Positions 50,757 to 59,845 of a stretch of 64,000 bases of DNA are shown here, piece after piece (the stretch's first letter is position 1; each line of letters opens with the position of its first letter). The position numbers and the translations under genes were made by a program. The notes beneath the pieces were generated by a model. The model was not told the DNA's origin and did not search any database. It saw only the letters and a program-made list of their open reading frames with translations. The DNA is taken from the NCBI RefSeq assembly GCF_019145355.1, contig NZ_JAHSTY010000001.1, positions 3,410,001 through 3,474,000 on the forward strand. The letters run 5' to 3'. The DNA comes from Pseudomonas azadiae. Its GTDB lineage: Bacteria > Pseudomonadota > Gammaproteobacteria > Pseudomonadales > Pseudomonadaceae.

Positions 50757-51935
50757 ATGCAAGCAAGTCGTTGGGCGCAGGTATGGATGAATGTCGGGTT
50801 GCTTTGGTTTTTGCTGGCGATTGCCTTCGCGCCGACCAATAAAATTTATCAGCAAGGCTTGACCCTGTTTCTATGGTTGCCGGCCATGGCGTATGCCTGG
50901 TCTGCCCGTGAGCGCCTCAAGGAAGTCTGGCGTGAGCAGCGCTGGATCTGTTCGATGGTGGCGGCGCTGTCCATCTGGGGCGCCATCAGCCTGCTGTGGA
51001 CCAATGCCGAAGACCCGTCGCGCGAGGCCAAGCGCCTGCTGTATATCGGCGTGTTCCTGCTGTTTTTCCCGGTGTTCGCCTGCGGCCGCACCGAGCAAGT
51101 CATTCGTGTGATGCAGTGGGGCGGTTTCGGCCTGGCCCTGTCTTCGCTGGTGGCGATCGTCAAGTTCTATGGCCTTGAGCATAACGCCTGGTACGCACGC
51201 CTCGAGGGCTTGGGGCAGTTGTCCCATCCGATCCTTGGCGCCTATGTGATCGGCCTGGCCGCCGTCTGGCTGCTGCACTGGCTGCCGCGTGGGCGCTGGA
51301 TGCAAGCAGCATGGGGGGTGTCCATCGTACTGCTCGGGCTCTTCGTAGTACTGAGCCAAAGTCGCGGTGCCGCACTGGCCTTGCTACTGACCGTCGTCGC
51401 AATGCCAGCCTGGTGCCGCGACCGACGGACCGCAGTGATCGCGATCGGAGCGGTGATTGCCGCGCTGGCGGTGTTCTTCGCCATGCAGTCACTGGTGATG
51501 TCCCGGGGTGTCTCGTACCGGCCGCAAATCTTCATGGCGGCCGTCCAGATGATTTCCGAGCGCCCGTGGGCCGGGTTGGGCCTGGGTGGGGATTACAAGG
51601 TGTTCGCCGACAACATTTATTTCGATCACGCGCACAATCTGTTCTCCCACGTCGCCATCGAACTGGGCCTGCCCGGCCTGCTGCTGTGGTGCGGGCTGTG
51701 GTTCGGCGTGTTATGGCAAGCCTGGAAGGCGCGCGACACGCTCTATGGCAAGGGCGTCATCGGCATGTGGGTGTTTTCGTTCCTGGCCATGCAGTTCGAT
51801 GCGGCCAGCCTCACGGGTACCCCTCGGGCCGAGTGGTTTATCTCGTGGCTGCCGATTGCGTTGGCCAGTGTCTTGGTCTGGGCTCGGGTCAACCCCGGCG
51901 CATGTGATAAAGTTCGCGTCCTACCCAATCAGTGA
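50757..51935 (+). CDS. waaL: O-antigen ligase WaaL
   Basis: 392 residues with about 12 hydrophobic helices and a large periplasmic loop near the C-terminus containing RPWAGLGLGGDYKVF and HAHNLFSHVAIELG, the Wzy_C signature. It transfers undecaprenyl-linked O-polysaccharide to lipid A-core in the periplasm. AGGAG 6-7 nt before the ATG at 50757 supports the start over an ATG 13 codons upstream. msbA follows after 9 bp. Confidence 0.88.
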   Translation: MQASRWAQVWMNVGLLWFLLAIAFAPTNKIYQQGLTLFLWLPAMAYAWSARERLKEVWREQRWICSMVAALSIWGAISLLWTNAEDPSREAKRLLYIGVFLLFFPVFACGRTEQVIRVMQWGGFGLALSSLVAIVKFYGLEHNAWYARLEGLGQLSHPILGAYVIGLAAVWLLHWLPRGRWMQAAWGVSIVLLGLFVVLSQSRGAALALLLTVVAMPAWCRDRRTAVIAIGAVIAALAVFFAMQSLVMSRGVSYRPQIFMAAVQMISERPWAGLGLGGDYKVFADNIYFDHAHNLFSHVAIELGLPGLLLWCGLWFGVLWQAWKARDTLYGKGVIGMWVFSFLAMQFDAASLTGTPRAEWFISWLPIALASVLVWARVNPGACDKVRVLPNQ

Positions 51936-51944
51936 GCTCGACAC

Positions 51945-53753
51945 ATGAGTGACGCACCGCCCAAAGCGGACCAGGAATCCAGCCTGAAAATTTATTTCAG
52001 GCTGCTGGGCTATGTGAAACCGTACATCGGCATGTTCATGCTGAGTATCTTGGGCTTCGTGATCTTTGCTTCCACCCAGCCGATGCTCGCCGGGATCCTC
52101 AAGTACTTCGTGGATGGCTTGAGCAACCCCGACGTGGTGTTCCTGCCCAACATACCGTTGTTCAAAGACCTGAAACTGCTGATGGCCGTGCCGCTGCTGA
52201 TCATCCTGATCGCCGCGTGGCAGGGCCTCGGCTCGTTCCTGGGCAACTACTACCTGGCCAAGGTTTCCCTGGGCCTGGTGCATGACCTGCGCGTCCAGTT
52301 GTTCAACAAACTGCTGGTACTGCCCAACCGTTATTTCGACACGCACAATTCCGGCCACCTGATTTCCCGTATCACCTTCAACGTGACCATGGTCACCGGC
52401 GCCGCTACGGATGCGATCAAGGTCGTGATCCGCGAAGGCCTGACGGTGGTGTTCCTGTTCGGCTACCTGCTGTGGATGAACTGGAAGCTGACCCTGGTGA
52501 TGCTGGCCATCCTGCCGCTGATCGCCGTGATGGTTGGCAGCACCAGCAAGAAATTCCGCAAGCAGAGCAAGAAGATCCAGGTGGCAATGGGCGACGTCAC
52601 CCACGTAGCCTCGGAGACTATCCAGGGTTACCGTGTGGTACGCAGCTTCGGCGGCGAAAGCTATGAGGAACGCCGTTTCGCCGCCGCCAGCCAGAGCAAC
52701 ACCGACAAGCAGCTGCGCATGAACAAGACCGGCGCGGTCTACACGCCCATGCTGCAACTGGTGATCTACACCGCCATGGCTACGCTGATGTTCCTGGTGC
52801 TGCTGCTGCGCGGCGATGCCACGGCGGGCGACCTGGTGGCCTACATCACCGCTGCGGGCTTGTTGCCCAAGCCGATCCGCCAGTTGTCGGAAGTCAGCTC
52901 GACGATCCAGAAAGGCGTCGCCGGTGCCGAGAGCATCTTCGAACAGCTTGACGAAGAGCCGGAAGTCGACAGCGGCACCGTGGAGCGTGATCGCGTCAGC
53001 GGTCGCCTGGATGTGCGCAACCTGAGCTTCACTTACCCGGGTACCGAGCGCGAAGTGCTGAAGAACATCAGCTTCACGGCCGAGCCTGGGCAGATGATCG
53101 CCCTGGTCGGGCGCTCAGGCAGCGGCAAGTCCACGCTGGCCAGCCTGATCCCGCGTTTCTACCATCATGAAACCGGCGACATCCTGCTCGACGAAGTGGA
53201 GATCGAAGACTACCGCCTGCGCAACCTGCGCCGGCATGTGGCCCAGGTCACCCAGCACGTCACGCTGTTCAACGACACCGTGGCCAACAACATCGCCTAC
53301 GGCGACCTGGCGGATGCCCCGCGCGCAGACATCGAAAAAGCCGCCACCGATGCCTACGCCATGGACTTCATCGCCGAGCTGCCGCATGGCCTGGACACTG
53401 AAGTCGGTGAAAACGGCGTGCTGCTGTCCGGCGGCCAGCGTCAGCGCTTGGCCATCGCCCGTGCACTGCTGAAGAATGCCCCGCTGCTGATCCTGGATGA
53501 AGCGACTTCGGCGCTCGACACCGAGTCCGAACGTCACATCCAGGCCGCGCTGGACAAAGTCATGAAGGGCCGCACCACTCTGGTGATCGCGCACCGACTG
53601 TCGACCATCGAGAAAGCCGACATGATTCTGGTGATGGACCACGGTGAAATTGTCGAGCGTGGTACACATCTGGAGCTGCTGGCCATGGGCGGCTATTACT
53701 CGCGCCTGCACGCCATGGGCCTGGATGAGCCGGTAACGGCCAACATCACCTGA
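51945..53753 (+). CDS. msbA: Lipid A-core flippase MsbA
   Basis: A 602-residue half ABC exporter flipping lipid A-core across the inner membrane. Six TM helices in the first ~320 residues are followed by an NBD with Walker A GRSGSGKSTL, signature LSGGQRQRLAIAR, Walker B LLILDEATSALD and the switch His in VIAHRLST. It is placed between waaL and hldE, as in PAO1. The start at 51945 lies 9 bp after waaL, in a short purine context. Confidence 0.96.
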   Translation: MSDAPPKADQESSLKIYFRLLGYVKPYIGMFMLSILGFVIFASTQPMLAGILKYFVDGLSNPDVVFLPNIPLFKDLKLLMAVPLLIILIAAWQGLGSFLGNYYLAKVSLGLVHDLRVQLFNKLLVLPNRYFDTHNSGHLISRITFNVTMVTGAATDAIKVVIREGLTVVFLFGYLLWMNWKLTLVMLAILPLIAVMVGSTSKKFRKQSKKIQVAMGDVTHVASETIQGYRVVRSFGGESYEERRFAAASQSNTDKQLRMNKTGAVYTPMLQLVIYTAMATLMFLVLLLRGDATAGDLVAYITAAGLLPKPIRQLSEVSSTIQKGVAGAESIFEQLDEEPEVDSGTVERDRVSGRLDVRNLSFTYPGTEREVLKNISFTAEPGQMIALVGRSGSGKSTLASLIPRFYHHETGDILLDEVEIEDYRLRNLRRHVAQVTQHVTLFNDTVANNIAYGDLADAPRADIEKAATDAYAMDFIAELPHGLDTEVGENGVLLSGGQRQRLAIARALLKNAPLLILDEATSALDTESERHIQAALDKVMKGRTTLVIAHRLSTIEKADMILVMDHGEIVERGTHLELLAMGGYYSRLHAMGLDEPVTANIT

Positions 53754-53757
53754 TGTG

Positions 53758-53780
53758 CCGGGGCGCGCAATGCGCCCCGG
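53758..53780 (+). terminator. Stem-loop after msbA
   Basis: A perfect 9-bp G/C stem CCGGGGCGC/GCGCCCCGG with a 5-nt loop directly follows the msbA stop. The downstream tract (TGTTCAAAAAA) has few T, so termination may be partial or bidirectional. Confidence 0.55.
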
Positions 53781-53854
53781 TGTTCAAAAAATGAGCAGAT
53801 TTCCTGGCTGATGCATCCCGGGTAAAGCTCTCGAACTAGGCGGCGCTCACCCTG

Positions 53855-53863
53855 TGCTAATAT
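53855..53863 (+). promoter_or_regulatory. Possible extended -10 promoter of hldE
   Basis: TGCTAATAT resembles an extended -10 element 35 bp before the hldE ATG; there is no recognisable -35 box. Found by eye only. Confidence 0.3.
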
Positions 53864-53897
53864 CGCGCCCCTGTTCATTTTGTATGTGGGTTGCTCC

Positions 53898-55322
53898 ATG
53901 AAGTTGTCCATGCCGCGATTCGATCAAGCCCCTGTCTTGGTGGTCGGCGATGTCATGCTCGACCGTTACTGGCATGGTGGTACCTCACGGATTTCCCCTG
54001 AGGCGCCGGTACCGGTAGTCAAGGTCGAGCAAATCGAAGACCGTCCAGGTGGCGCTGCCAACGTTGCCCTCAATATTGCCGCGCTCGGCGCCCCGGCCTC
54101 CCTGGTCGGCGTGACCGGCGACGACGAAGCCGCCGACAGCCTGGCCAACAGCCTGCGCGGTGCCGGCGTGCGCGCGCTGTTCCAGCGCATTGCCCACCAG
54201 CCGACCATCGTCAAGCTGCGGGTCATGAGCCGTCACCAGCAATTGCTGCGTATCGATTTCGAAGAACCCTTCGCCACCGACGCCCTGGCCCTGAGCGGCC
54301 AGGTCGACGAGTTGCTCGAAGGCATCAAGGTGCTGGTGCTGTCCGACTACGGCAAAGGCGCCTTGAAGAATCACCAGATGCTGATCCAGGCCGCCAAGGC
54401 TCGCAACATTCCGGTGTTGGCCGATCCCAAGGGCAAGGACTTCTCGATTTATCGTGGCGCCAGCCTGATCACGCCGAACCTCAGCGAGTTCGAAGCCATC
54501 GTCGGCGGTTGCGTCGACGAGCACGACCTGGTGACCAAGGGCGCCGCGCTGATGGCTGACCTCGACCTCGGCGCCTTGCTGGTGACCCGTGGCGAGCACG
54601 GCATGACCCTGCTGCGCCCTGGCCATCCGGCGATGCACTTGCCGGCACGTGCGCGCGAAGTGTTCGACGTCACCGGTGCCGGTGACACCGTGATTTCCAC
54701 CCTGGCCGCTTCGATTGCGGCCGGCGAAGAACTGCCCCACGCCGTGGCCCTGGCCAACCTGGCGGCGGGCATCGTGGTTGGCAAGCTGGGTACCGCGGCC
54801 ATCAGCGCGCCCGAGTTGCGCCGTGCGATCCAGCGCTCCGAAGGCTCGGAGCGCGGCGTGCTGACCATCGAGCAATTGCTGCTGGCGATTGACGATGCCC
54901 GCGCCCATGGTGAAAGCATTGTGTTCACCAATGGCTGTTTCGACATCCTGCACGCCGGTCATGTGACGTACCTGGAGCAGGCGAGCGCCCAAGGCGATCG
55001 CCTGATCGTGGCGGTCAACGACGACGCTTCGGTCAGCCGCCTGAAAGGCCCCGGCCGCCCCATCAACAGTGTCGACCGGCGCATGGCGGTGCTGGCGGGC
55101 CTGGGCGCAGTGGACTGGGTGATCAGCTTCCCTGAAGCCACCCCGGAAAACCTGCTGGCCCAGGTCAAGCCGGACGTGCTGGTCAAGGGGGGCGATTATT
55201 CCGTCGACCAAGTCGTCGGCGCCGACATCGTCAGCGCCTACGGCGGCAAGGTCAAGGTCCTGGGTCTGGTCGAGAACAGCTCGACTACCGCCATTGTCGA
55301 GAAGATCCGCAACCATGAGTAA
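53898..55322 (+). CDS. hldE: Bifunctional heptose-7-P kinase / heptose-1-P adenylyltransferase HldE
   Basis: 474 residues making ADP-heptose for WaaC and WaaF. The N-terminal ribokinase-like domain shows VVGDVMLDRYWHG and the catalytic DVTGAGDTVISTL; the C-terminal nucleotidyltransferase domain begins FTNGCFDILHAGHVTYL. Length equals the family norm from the ATG at 53898. The next gene starts 8 bases before its stop. Confidence 0.97.
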   Translation: MKLSMPRFDQAPVLVVGDVMLDRYWHGGTSRISPEAPVPVVKVEQIEDRPGGAANVALNIAALGAPASLVGVTGDDEAADSLANSLRGAGVRALFQRIAHQPTIVKLRVMSRHQQLLRIDFEEPFATDALALSGQVDELLEGIKVLVLSDYGKGALKNHQMLIQAAKARNIPVLADPKGKDFSIYRGASLITPNLSEFEAIVGGCVDEHDLVTKGAALMADLDLGALLVTRGEHGMTLLRPGHPAMHLPARAREVFDVTGAGDTVISTLAASIAAGEELPHAVALANLAAGIVVGKLGTAAISAPELRRAIQRSEGSERGVLTIEQLLLAIDDARAHGESIVFTNGCFDILHAGHVTYLEQASAQGDRLIVAVNDDASVSRLKGPGRPINSVDRRMAVLAGLGAVDWVISFPEATPENLLAQVKPDVLVKGGDYSVDQVVGADIVSAYGGKVKVLGLVENSSTTAIVEKIRNHE

Positions 55323-56241
55323 ATGGGTGCTGGTCACTGGCGGCGCGGGCTTTATCGGCTCGCATCTGGTCGATGCGCTGCTCGCCAAGGGCTACGGGGT
55401 GCGGGTGCTGGATAACCTGTCCACCGGCAAGCGCAGCAACCTGGCGCTGGACAATCCGCGCCTCGAGCTGCTGGAAGGTGATGTGGCCGATGCGGCATTG
55501 GTTGCGAGCGCCGCTGTCGGTGCCACGGCAGTGGTGCACCTGGCGGCGGTAGCTTCGGTGCAGGCCTCGGTGGATGATCCGGTCGGCACGCACCAGAGCA
55601 ATTTCGTCGGCACCTTGAATGTCTGCGAAGCGATGCGCAAGGCCGGCGTCAAGCGCGTGGTGTTTGCCTCCAGCGCTGCGGTATACGGCAACAACGGCGA
55701 AGGGGCTTCGATTGACGAAGAGACGACCAAGGCTCCGTTGACGCCTTATGCGTCCGACAAGCTGGCGGGTGAATACTACTTCGACTTCTACCGTCGCCAG
55801 CATGGCCTGGAGCCGGTGATCTTCCGCTTCTTCAACATCTTCGGGCCGCGCCAGGACCCGTCATCGCCGTACTCCGGCGTGATCAGTATCTTCAGCGAGC
55901 GCGCGCAGCAGGGCGTGCCGATTGCCGTGTTTGGCGATGGCGAGCAAACCCGTGATTTCATGTACGTGCAAGACCTGGTGGATGTGTTGGTGCAGGCAAT
56001 TGAAGCGCCAGCGGCGCCATTGGGCGCAATCAATGTGGGCTGGAACCGCACCACCACGCTTAAGCAAGTGCTGCAGGCTTTGGAAGAAATAGTCGGCACC
56101 TTGCCGGCGGTGACCTACGGACCCGCGCGCTCCGGGGATATCCGGCATTCGCGGGCGAACAACCAGCGGTTGCTTGCCAGCTTTACGCTGCCCGAGCCTA
56201 CCCCGTTGAAAGTCGGTCTGGAACGCTTGCTTAACGGCTGA
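55315..56241 (+). CDS. NAD-dependent sugar-nucleotide epimerase/dehydratase
   Basis: A 308-residue extended SDR enzyme. The Rossmann motif GGAGFIGSH is at residues 9-17, the catalytic triad is represented by SSAAVYG and YASDK, and RFFNIFGPRQDPSSPYSG is typical of UDP-hexose 4-epimerases. The product is probably a UDP-galactose- or UDP-GalNAc-type sugar for LPS, but specificity cannot be read. It overlaps hldE by 8 nt and ends the LPS block. Confidence 0.86.
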   Translation: MSKWVLVTGGAGFIGSHLVDALLAKGYGVRVLDNLSTGKRSNLALDNPRLELLEGDVADAALVASAAVGATAVVHLAAVASVQASVDDPVGTHQSNFVGTLNVCEAMRKAGVKRVVFASSAAVYGNNGEGASIDEETTKAPLTPYASDKLAGEYYFDFYRRQHGLEPVIFRFFNIFGPRQDPSSPYSGVISIFSERAQQGVPIAVFGDGEQTRDFMYVQDLVDVLVQAIEAPAAPLGAINVGWNRTTTLKQVLQALEEIVGTLPAVTYGPARSGDIRHSRANNQRLLASFTLPEPTPLKVGLERLLNG

Positions 56242-56251
56242 AGCGGTCGAC

Positions 56252-56338
56252 TGTGGGAGCTGGCTTGCCTGCGATAAAATCACCTCGGTGTGCCTGATAC
56301 AGTGAGGTGTCTGCATCGCAGGCAAGCCAGCTCCCACA
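56252..56338. repeat. REPIN between epimerase gene and Nudix-like gene
   Basis: Inverted REP halves (TGTGGGAGCTGGCTTGCCTG and inverse) lie between two convergent genes. The inner loop sides (CACCTCGG / AGTGAGGTG) pair only partly. Confidence 0.9.
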
Positions 56339-56365
56339 TAACCCAGCTTCGCCATCAGATTCAGG

Positions 56366-57325
56366 TCAGGCCTTGGCTTTCTTCTTCGGCACGATCTTGC
56401 GCAGCACCCGCTGGGCCAGGCGCTTGAGTTTCGATTCTTTCTCAGGCACTGCCAAACCTTGCTGGCGCAGCCAGTCCTTCCAGCGAATCCGCTCCTCCCG
56501 CACCAGCCAGCCGTCCTGCTGGGCGAAGCTTTCCGCCAGGTACAAACCCCGTGTGCTCGCCGGGTACAGCTGGTCTTTCTTGACGGTGTACAGCTCGGCC
56601 ACGGGTTGGCCGTCTTTGAGCGGCATCAGGTACAGGTCCGGGCGCTGGCGGTCCAGGCGCGCGACCAATTCATCGCCTTCCAGGCGCTCGTCCACATGAA
56701 ACAGGCTCAAGGATTTGGCTTCCTTGGGCACTTCCAGGCGCAGGTCGTAGATCAATTGCAACGAGGCAGTGGGCAGGTGCACGTAGGCGCGCGGGCGTTC
56801 AATCAGCTGCGTGGTGGCGCACCGCACCGGGCGGGCCGCACCCGACAAGGGGCTCAGGCGAAAGGGCAGCGCTTCGCGGTAATGCAGCGCAGCGGAGTAG
56901 GGCGCCGGTAGCCAAGTGTCGTTGAAGCGCCCGCTGAGCCAGCCTTCCGGCGTTTCCAGCAGGCATTCTTCGGCGATTTCCTGGATGGCGGTGTGCAGCG
57001 GCAGGTTCAGTTCATGGGCAGGCACGTAGCCGGAGATCAGCTTGAGCACCACATCGCCACGGTCCTGGCGGCGTTGGCGGACCAGCACCCAATAATCACG
57101 GTTCTGCCAATGCAGGGTCAGTCGTACCGACACCCCGAGGTTGGCCAATTCCAGGGCGAAACGCTCGGGATCCGCCACGTCCACCGGCTTGCGCCGTTGC
57201 AGGGTCTGGGCGAAGTTGAGCGGCATGCCGACGCTCTGGTAACTCAGGCCTTCGGGGGTGGCTTCAACGTGCAGCGGCAGTGTCTTGAAGTTGCTGGGGT
57301 TCTTTCTTATGAGCGTTCGCGGCAT
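56366..57325 (-). CDS. Uncharacterised protein with Nudix-box-like motif
   Basis: 319 residues, soluble, with a basic C-terminal tail (RVLRKIVPKKKAKA). Residues 99-121 give G-x5-E-x9-QE-x2-EE, close to a Nudix box but with two extra residues and Gln for Arg. I recall orthologues being labelled metal ABC transporter ATPase, but no Walker A or ABC signature is visible. AAAGGAG 6-7 nt before the ATG at 57323-57325 fixes the start. It lies 41 bp after the aldo/keto reductase gene, in the same minus-strand set. Confidence 0.7.
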   Translation of the reverse strand: MPRTLIRKNPSNFKTLPLHVEATPEGLSYQSVGMPLNFAQTLQRRKPVDVADPERFALELANLGVSVRLTLHWQNRDYWVLVRQRRQDRGDVVLKLISGYVPAHELNLPLHTAIQEIAEECLLETPEGWLSGRFNDTWLPAPYSAALHYREALPFRLSPLSGAARPVRCATTQLIERPRAYVHLPTASLQLIYDLRLEVPKEAKSLSLFHVDERLEGDELVARLDRQRPDLYLMPLKDGQPVAELYTVKKDQLYPASTRGLYLAESFAQQDGWLVREERIRWKDWLRQQGLAVPEKESKLKRLAQRVLRKIVPKKKAKA

Positions 57326-57366
57326 GTCGGCTCCTTTTTGCGACGGGGTCGGCCGCGTCGGCGGCA

Positions 57367-58179
57367 TCAGAGTTGACGGATGACCTTGGCAGCGGTCGCC
57401 ACGTTATGGGCCAAGTGCAGCGGATTAATGGTCCCGACAATAGCACTGGCGACGCCCGTTTGCGCAAACAACAAGATGAAACTGGCCTGAATTGGATCCA
57501 CTCCCGGCTCAAGGCAAACGTGGCCGCTGGCCAGGGCCTTTTTCACCAGGATGCCCTTGCCATGCGCCGCCGCATAATCAATGACGGCTTTCTCGGTCTG
57601 TTCGTTCAAATTGTAGGTAACCATCGCGCAGTCGCCTTGTTCCAGGGCCTTCAGCCCGCCTTCGACGGTCTTGCCGGAAAAGCCGAAGCCGCGGATCTTG
57701 CCTTCCTGTTTCAACTCGGCCAGGGTCTGGTAGACCTCGCAGTCGTCAAGGATATGCAAGTCGTTGCCGTCGGAGTGCACCAGCACCAAGTCGATAAAAT
57801 CAGTTTCAAGTCGTTTCAAGCTGCGTTCGATCGACAGCCGGGTGTGTGCGGCGCTGAAGTCGTGGCTGGACACGCCGTTCTCGAATTCTTCACCGACCTT
57901 GCTGACAATCACCCAATCCTTGCGCTGGTCGCGCAGCAGTGGCCCCAGGCGCTCCTCGCTCATGCCATAGGCCGGCGCGGTATCGATCAGGTTGATGCCC
58001 AGTTCGCGGGCCTGGCGCAGCAGCATGCGGGCCTCGTCGTCACCGGGAATCTGGAAACCGCTGGGGTATTTCACCCCTTGGTCGCGGCCCAGCTTGACAG
58101 TGCCCAGGCCCAGTGGCGAAACGCGCAGGCCGGTGCTGCCCAAATCGCGATGCAGGTCGTGCAGGGTGGGCAGGCTCAT
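57367..58179 (-). CDS. Aldo/keto reductase
   Basis: A 270-residue NADPH-dependent oxidoreductase of the AKR superfamily, (beta/alpha)8 barrel. The catalytic tetrad is visible: Asp66 and Tyr71 in IDTAPAYG, Lys94 in VSKVG, His135 in LVHSDG. It is shorter than most AKRs (about 300-330), but the barrel motifs are in order. Its ATG overlaps the stop of the FAD oxidoreductase gene by 4 nt. Substrate unknown. Confidence 0.9.
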   Translation of the reverse strand: MSLPTLHDLHRDLGSTGLRVSPLGLGTVKLGRDQGVKYPSGFQIPGDDEARMLLRQARELGINLIDTAPAYGMSEERLGPLLRDQRKDWVIVSKVGEEFENGVSSHDFSAAHTRLSIERSLKRLETDFIDLVLVHSDGNDLHILDDCEVYQTLAELKQEGKIRGFGFSGKTVEGGLKALEQGDCAMVTYNLNEQTEKAVIDYAAAHGKGILVKKALASGHVCLEPGVDPIQASFILLFAQTGVASAIVGTINPLHLAHNVATAAKVIRQL

Positions 58180-59351
58180 GGCAACAGTTGCTCCCAGACA
58201 GGTACGCCGAGTGCGGGTTTTGGCAAGTCCGGCAGTGGCCCGCTGGCGCTTGGGCGGATACCGTCACGTTCCAGGCTGTTGATTACCCGATCTGCGAAAT
58301 CCGGCGCCAGCGCCAGTTTGGTCGGCCAACCCACCAACAGGCGGCCCTGCTCGGCGATAAACGCGTTATCGGGGCGGCTGAGGCCCGATTGCAGGGGCTC
58401 GGCGCGGTCCACGCGCAAGGTGGCCCATTGGGTCTGGCTCATGTCGATCCACGGCAGCAATTGCGCGAGCTCTTTCTGGGCCGTAGCGATCTGTTCTTCC
58501 GGCGTGCGCGCCACGCCATCGGCTTCGGCGATGTCGCCGCCCATGTACCAGACCCAGTTGCCATCGGCCGCCGGGTGGGTGGTGACGGTGATGCGCGGCT
58601 TGGTGCCGCCGCCCAGGCAGTGGGCATACAACGGCTTCAGGCCGGGGCCTTTGGCGAGGATCATGTGCAGTGGGCGCTTTTGCATGGCCGGCTGGCTCAG
58701 GCCCAACGCGTTCAGCAGATCAGCCGTGCCTGCGCCGGCACTCAACACGATGCGCTGGGCGCGGATCTCGCGGCCGTCCACCCTCAAGCCCACCAACGCG
58801 TCGCCCTCGCGCAGCGGTTCGATCTGCTGCCCGGCGAGCAGGCCGTCACCGGCCAGTTGCGCCAGGCGTTCGATCAGGCTTGGCACATCGACGACCAGTT
58901 CCGCCAGGCGATAGACCTTGCCCTTGAAGCGGCGGTCTTGCAGCGCCGCAGGCAGGTCATCGCCCTTGACCTGATCGACACGGCCGCGCACGGCCTTGCT
59001 GGCGAAGAAGCTGGTGAGGTTGCCGGCGAGGGTGCCGGGCGACCACAGGTAATGGGCCTCGGACAACAAACGTACGCCCGACAGATCCAGCTCGCCGTGG
59101 CCCGCCAGCGCTTCACGCCAGCGGCGCGGCATATCGGCGATGGCTTCGGAGGCGCCGGTCAGCGCGCCGTGCAGGGCGTATTTCGCGCCGCCGTGAATGA
59201 TGCCCTGGGATTTCACGCTTTGCCCGCCGCCCAGGCTGGCGCTTTCCACCAGCACCGTGGAGAACCCCTGGCGGCGCAGGCGCGCATTCAGCCAGAGGCC
59301 GGCAACCCCGGCGCCGACAATCAGAACGTCGGTGGAAATAACGGATGGCAT
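58176..59351 (-). CDS. FAD-dependent oxidoreductase (DAO family)
   Basis: 391 residues with an N-terminal dinucleotide motif VGAGVAGLWLNARL and QSVKSQGIIHGGAKYAL, the pattern of amino-acid/2-hydroxyacid oxidising DAO proteins. The C-terminal part has GRLLVGWPTKLALAPDFADRV. GAGG 6 nt before the ATG at 59349-59351 supports the start, four codons into the longest frame. Coupled to the aldo/keto reductase. Substrate not inferable. Confidence 0.86.
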   Translation of the reverse strand: MPSVISTDVLIVGAGVAGLWLNARLRRQGFSTVLVESASLGGGQSVKSQGIIHGGAKYALHGALTGASEAIADMPRRWREALAGHGELDLSGVRLLSEAHYLWSPGTLAGNLTSFFASKAVRGRVDQVKGDDLPAALQDRRFKGKVYRLAELVVDVPSLIERLAQLAGDGLLAGQQIEPLREGDALVGLRVDGREIRAQRIVLSAGAGTADLLNALGLSQPAMQKRPLHMILAKGPGLKPLYAHCLGGGTKPRITVTTHPAADGNWVWYMGGDIAEADGVARTPEEQIATAQKELAQLLPWIDMSQTQWATLRVDRAEPLQSGLSRPDNAFIAEQGRLLVGWPTKLALAPDFADRVINSLERDGIRPSASGPLPDLPKPALGVPVWEQLLP

Positions 59352-59406
59352 TGGCGACCTCAACGTTCAAGACAAGAGGCGCAGTATACAGCCTGTTGAC
59401 GGGTGG

Positions 59407-59742
59407 TCAGTGCCCGGCGGTTTTCGAGAACAACTGAATCACCACCACGCCCAGCACAATCAAGCCCATGCCCAGCATCGCCGGAACATCCAGCTTCTGC
59501 CCATAGATAAACAGCGCCGCGATGCTCACCATCACAATGCCCATCCCGGCCCACACGGCGTAAGCCACGCCGACCGGCACGGTGCGCACCACCAGCGTCA
59601 GCATCCAGAACGCGATGCCGTAGCCGACAATCACCAGCAACAAAGGGATCGGCGTGCTCCAGCCCTTGATGGCTTTCATGGAAACGGTGGCAATCACTTC
59701 CGAGCAAATGGCGATGGCCAGGTAGCAGTAGGCGGCGTTCAT
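59407..59742 (-). CDS. Small multidrug resistance (SMR/EmrE-like) transporter
   Basis: 111 residues with four TM helices, a proton-coupled cation exporter. The membrane-embedded Glu15 (ICSEVIAT) and Trp64 (YAVWAG) match Glu14 and Trp63 of EmrE. Located as PA4990 in PAO1. Divergent from the LysR gene, which may control it; the FAD gene follows 55 bp downstream. Confidence 0.92.
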   Translation of the reverse strand: MNAAYCYLAIAICSEVIATVSMKAIKGWSTPIPLLLVIVGYGIAFWMLTLVVRTVPVGVAYAVWAGMGIVMVSIAALFIYGQKLDVPAMLGMGLIVLGVVVIQLFSKTAGH

Positions 59743-59845
59743 GGATCAATCCTCGGGGTAAAAGCAGTCAGATAAGGCCTGCATTCTAGAGTTCTTTCAG
59801 ATGCGGTAAAGTCATTACCTATCCGAATTAGAGATGGGTTGCACC

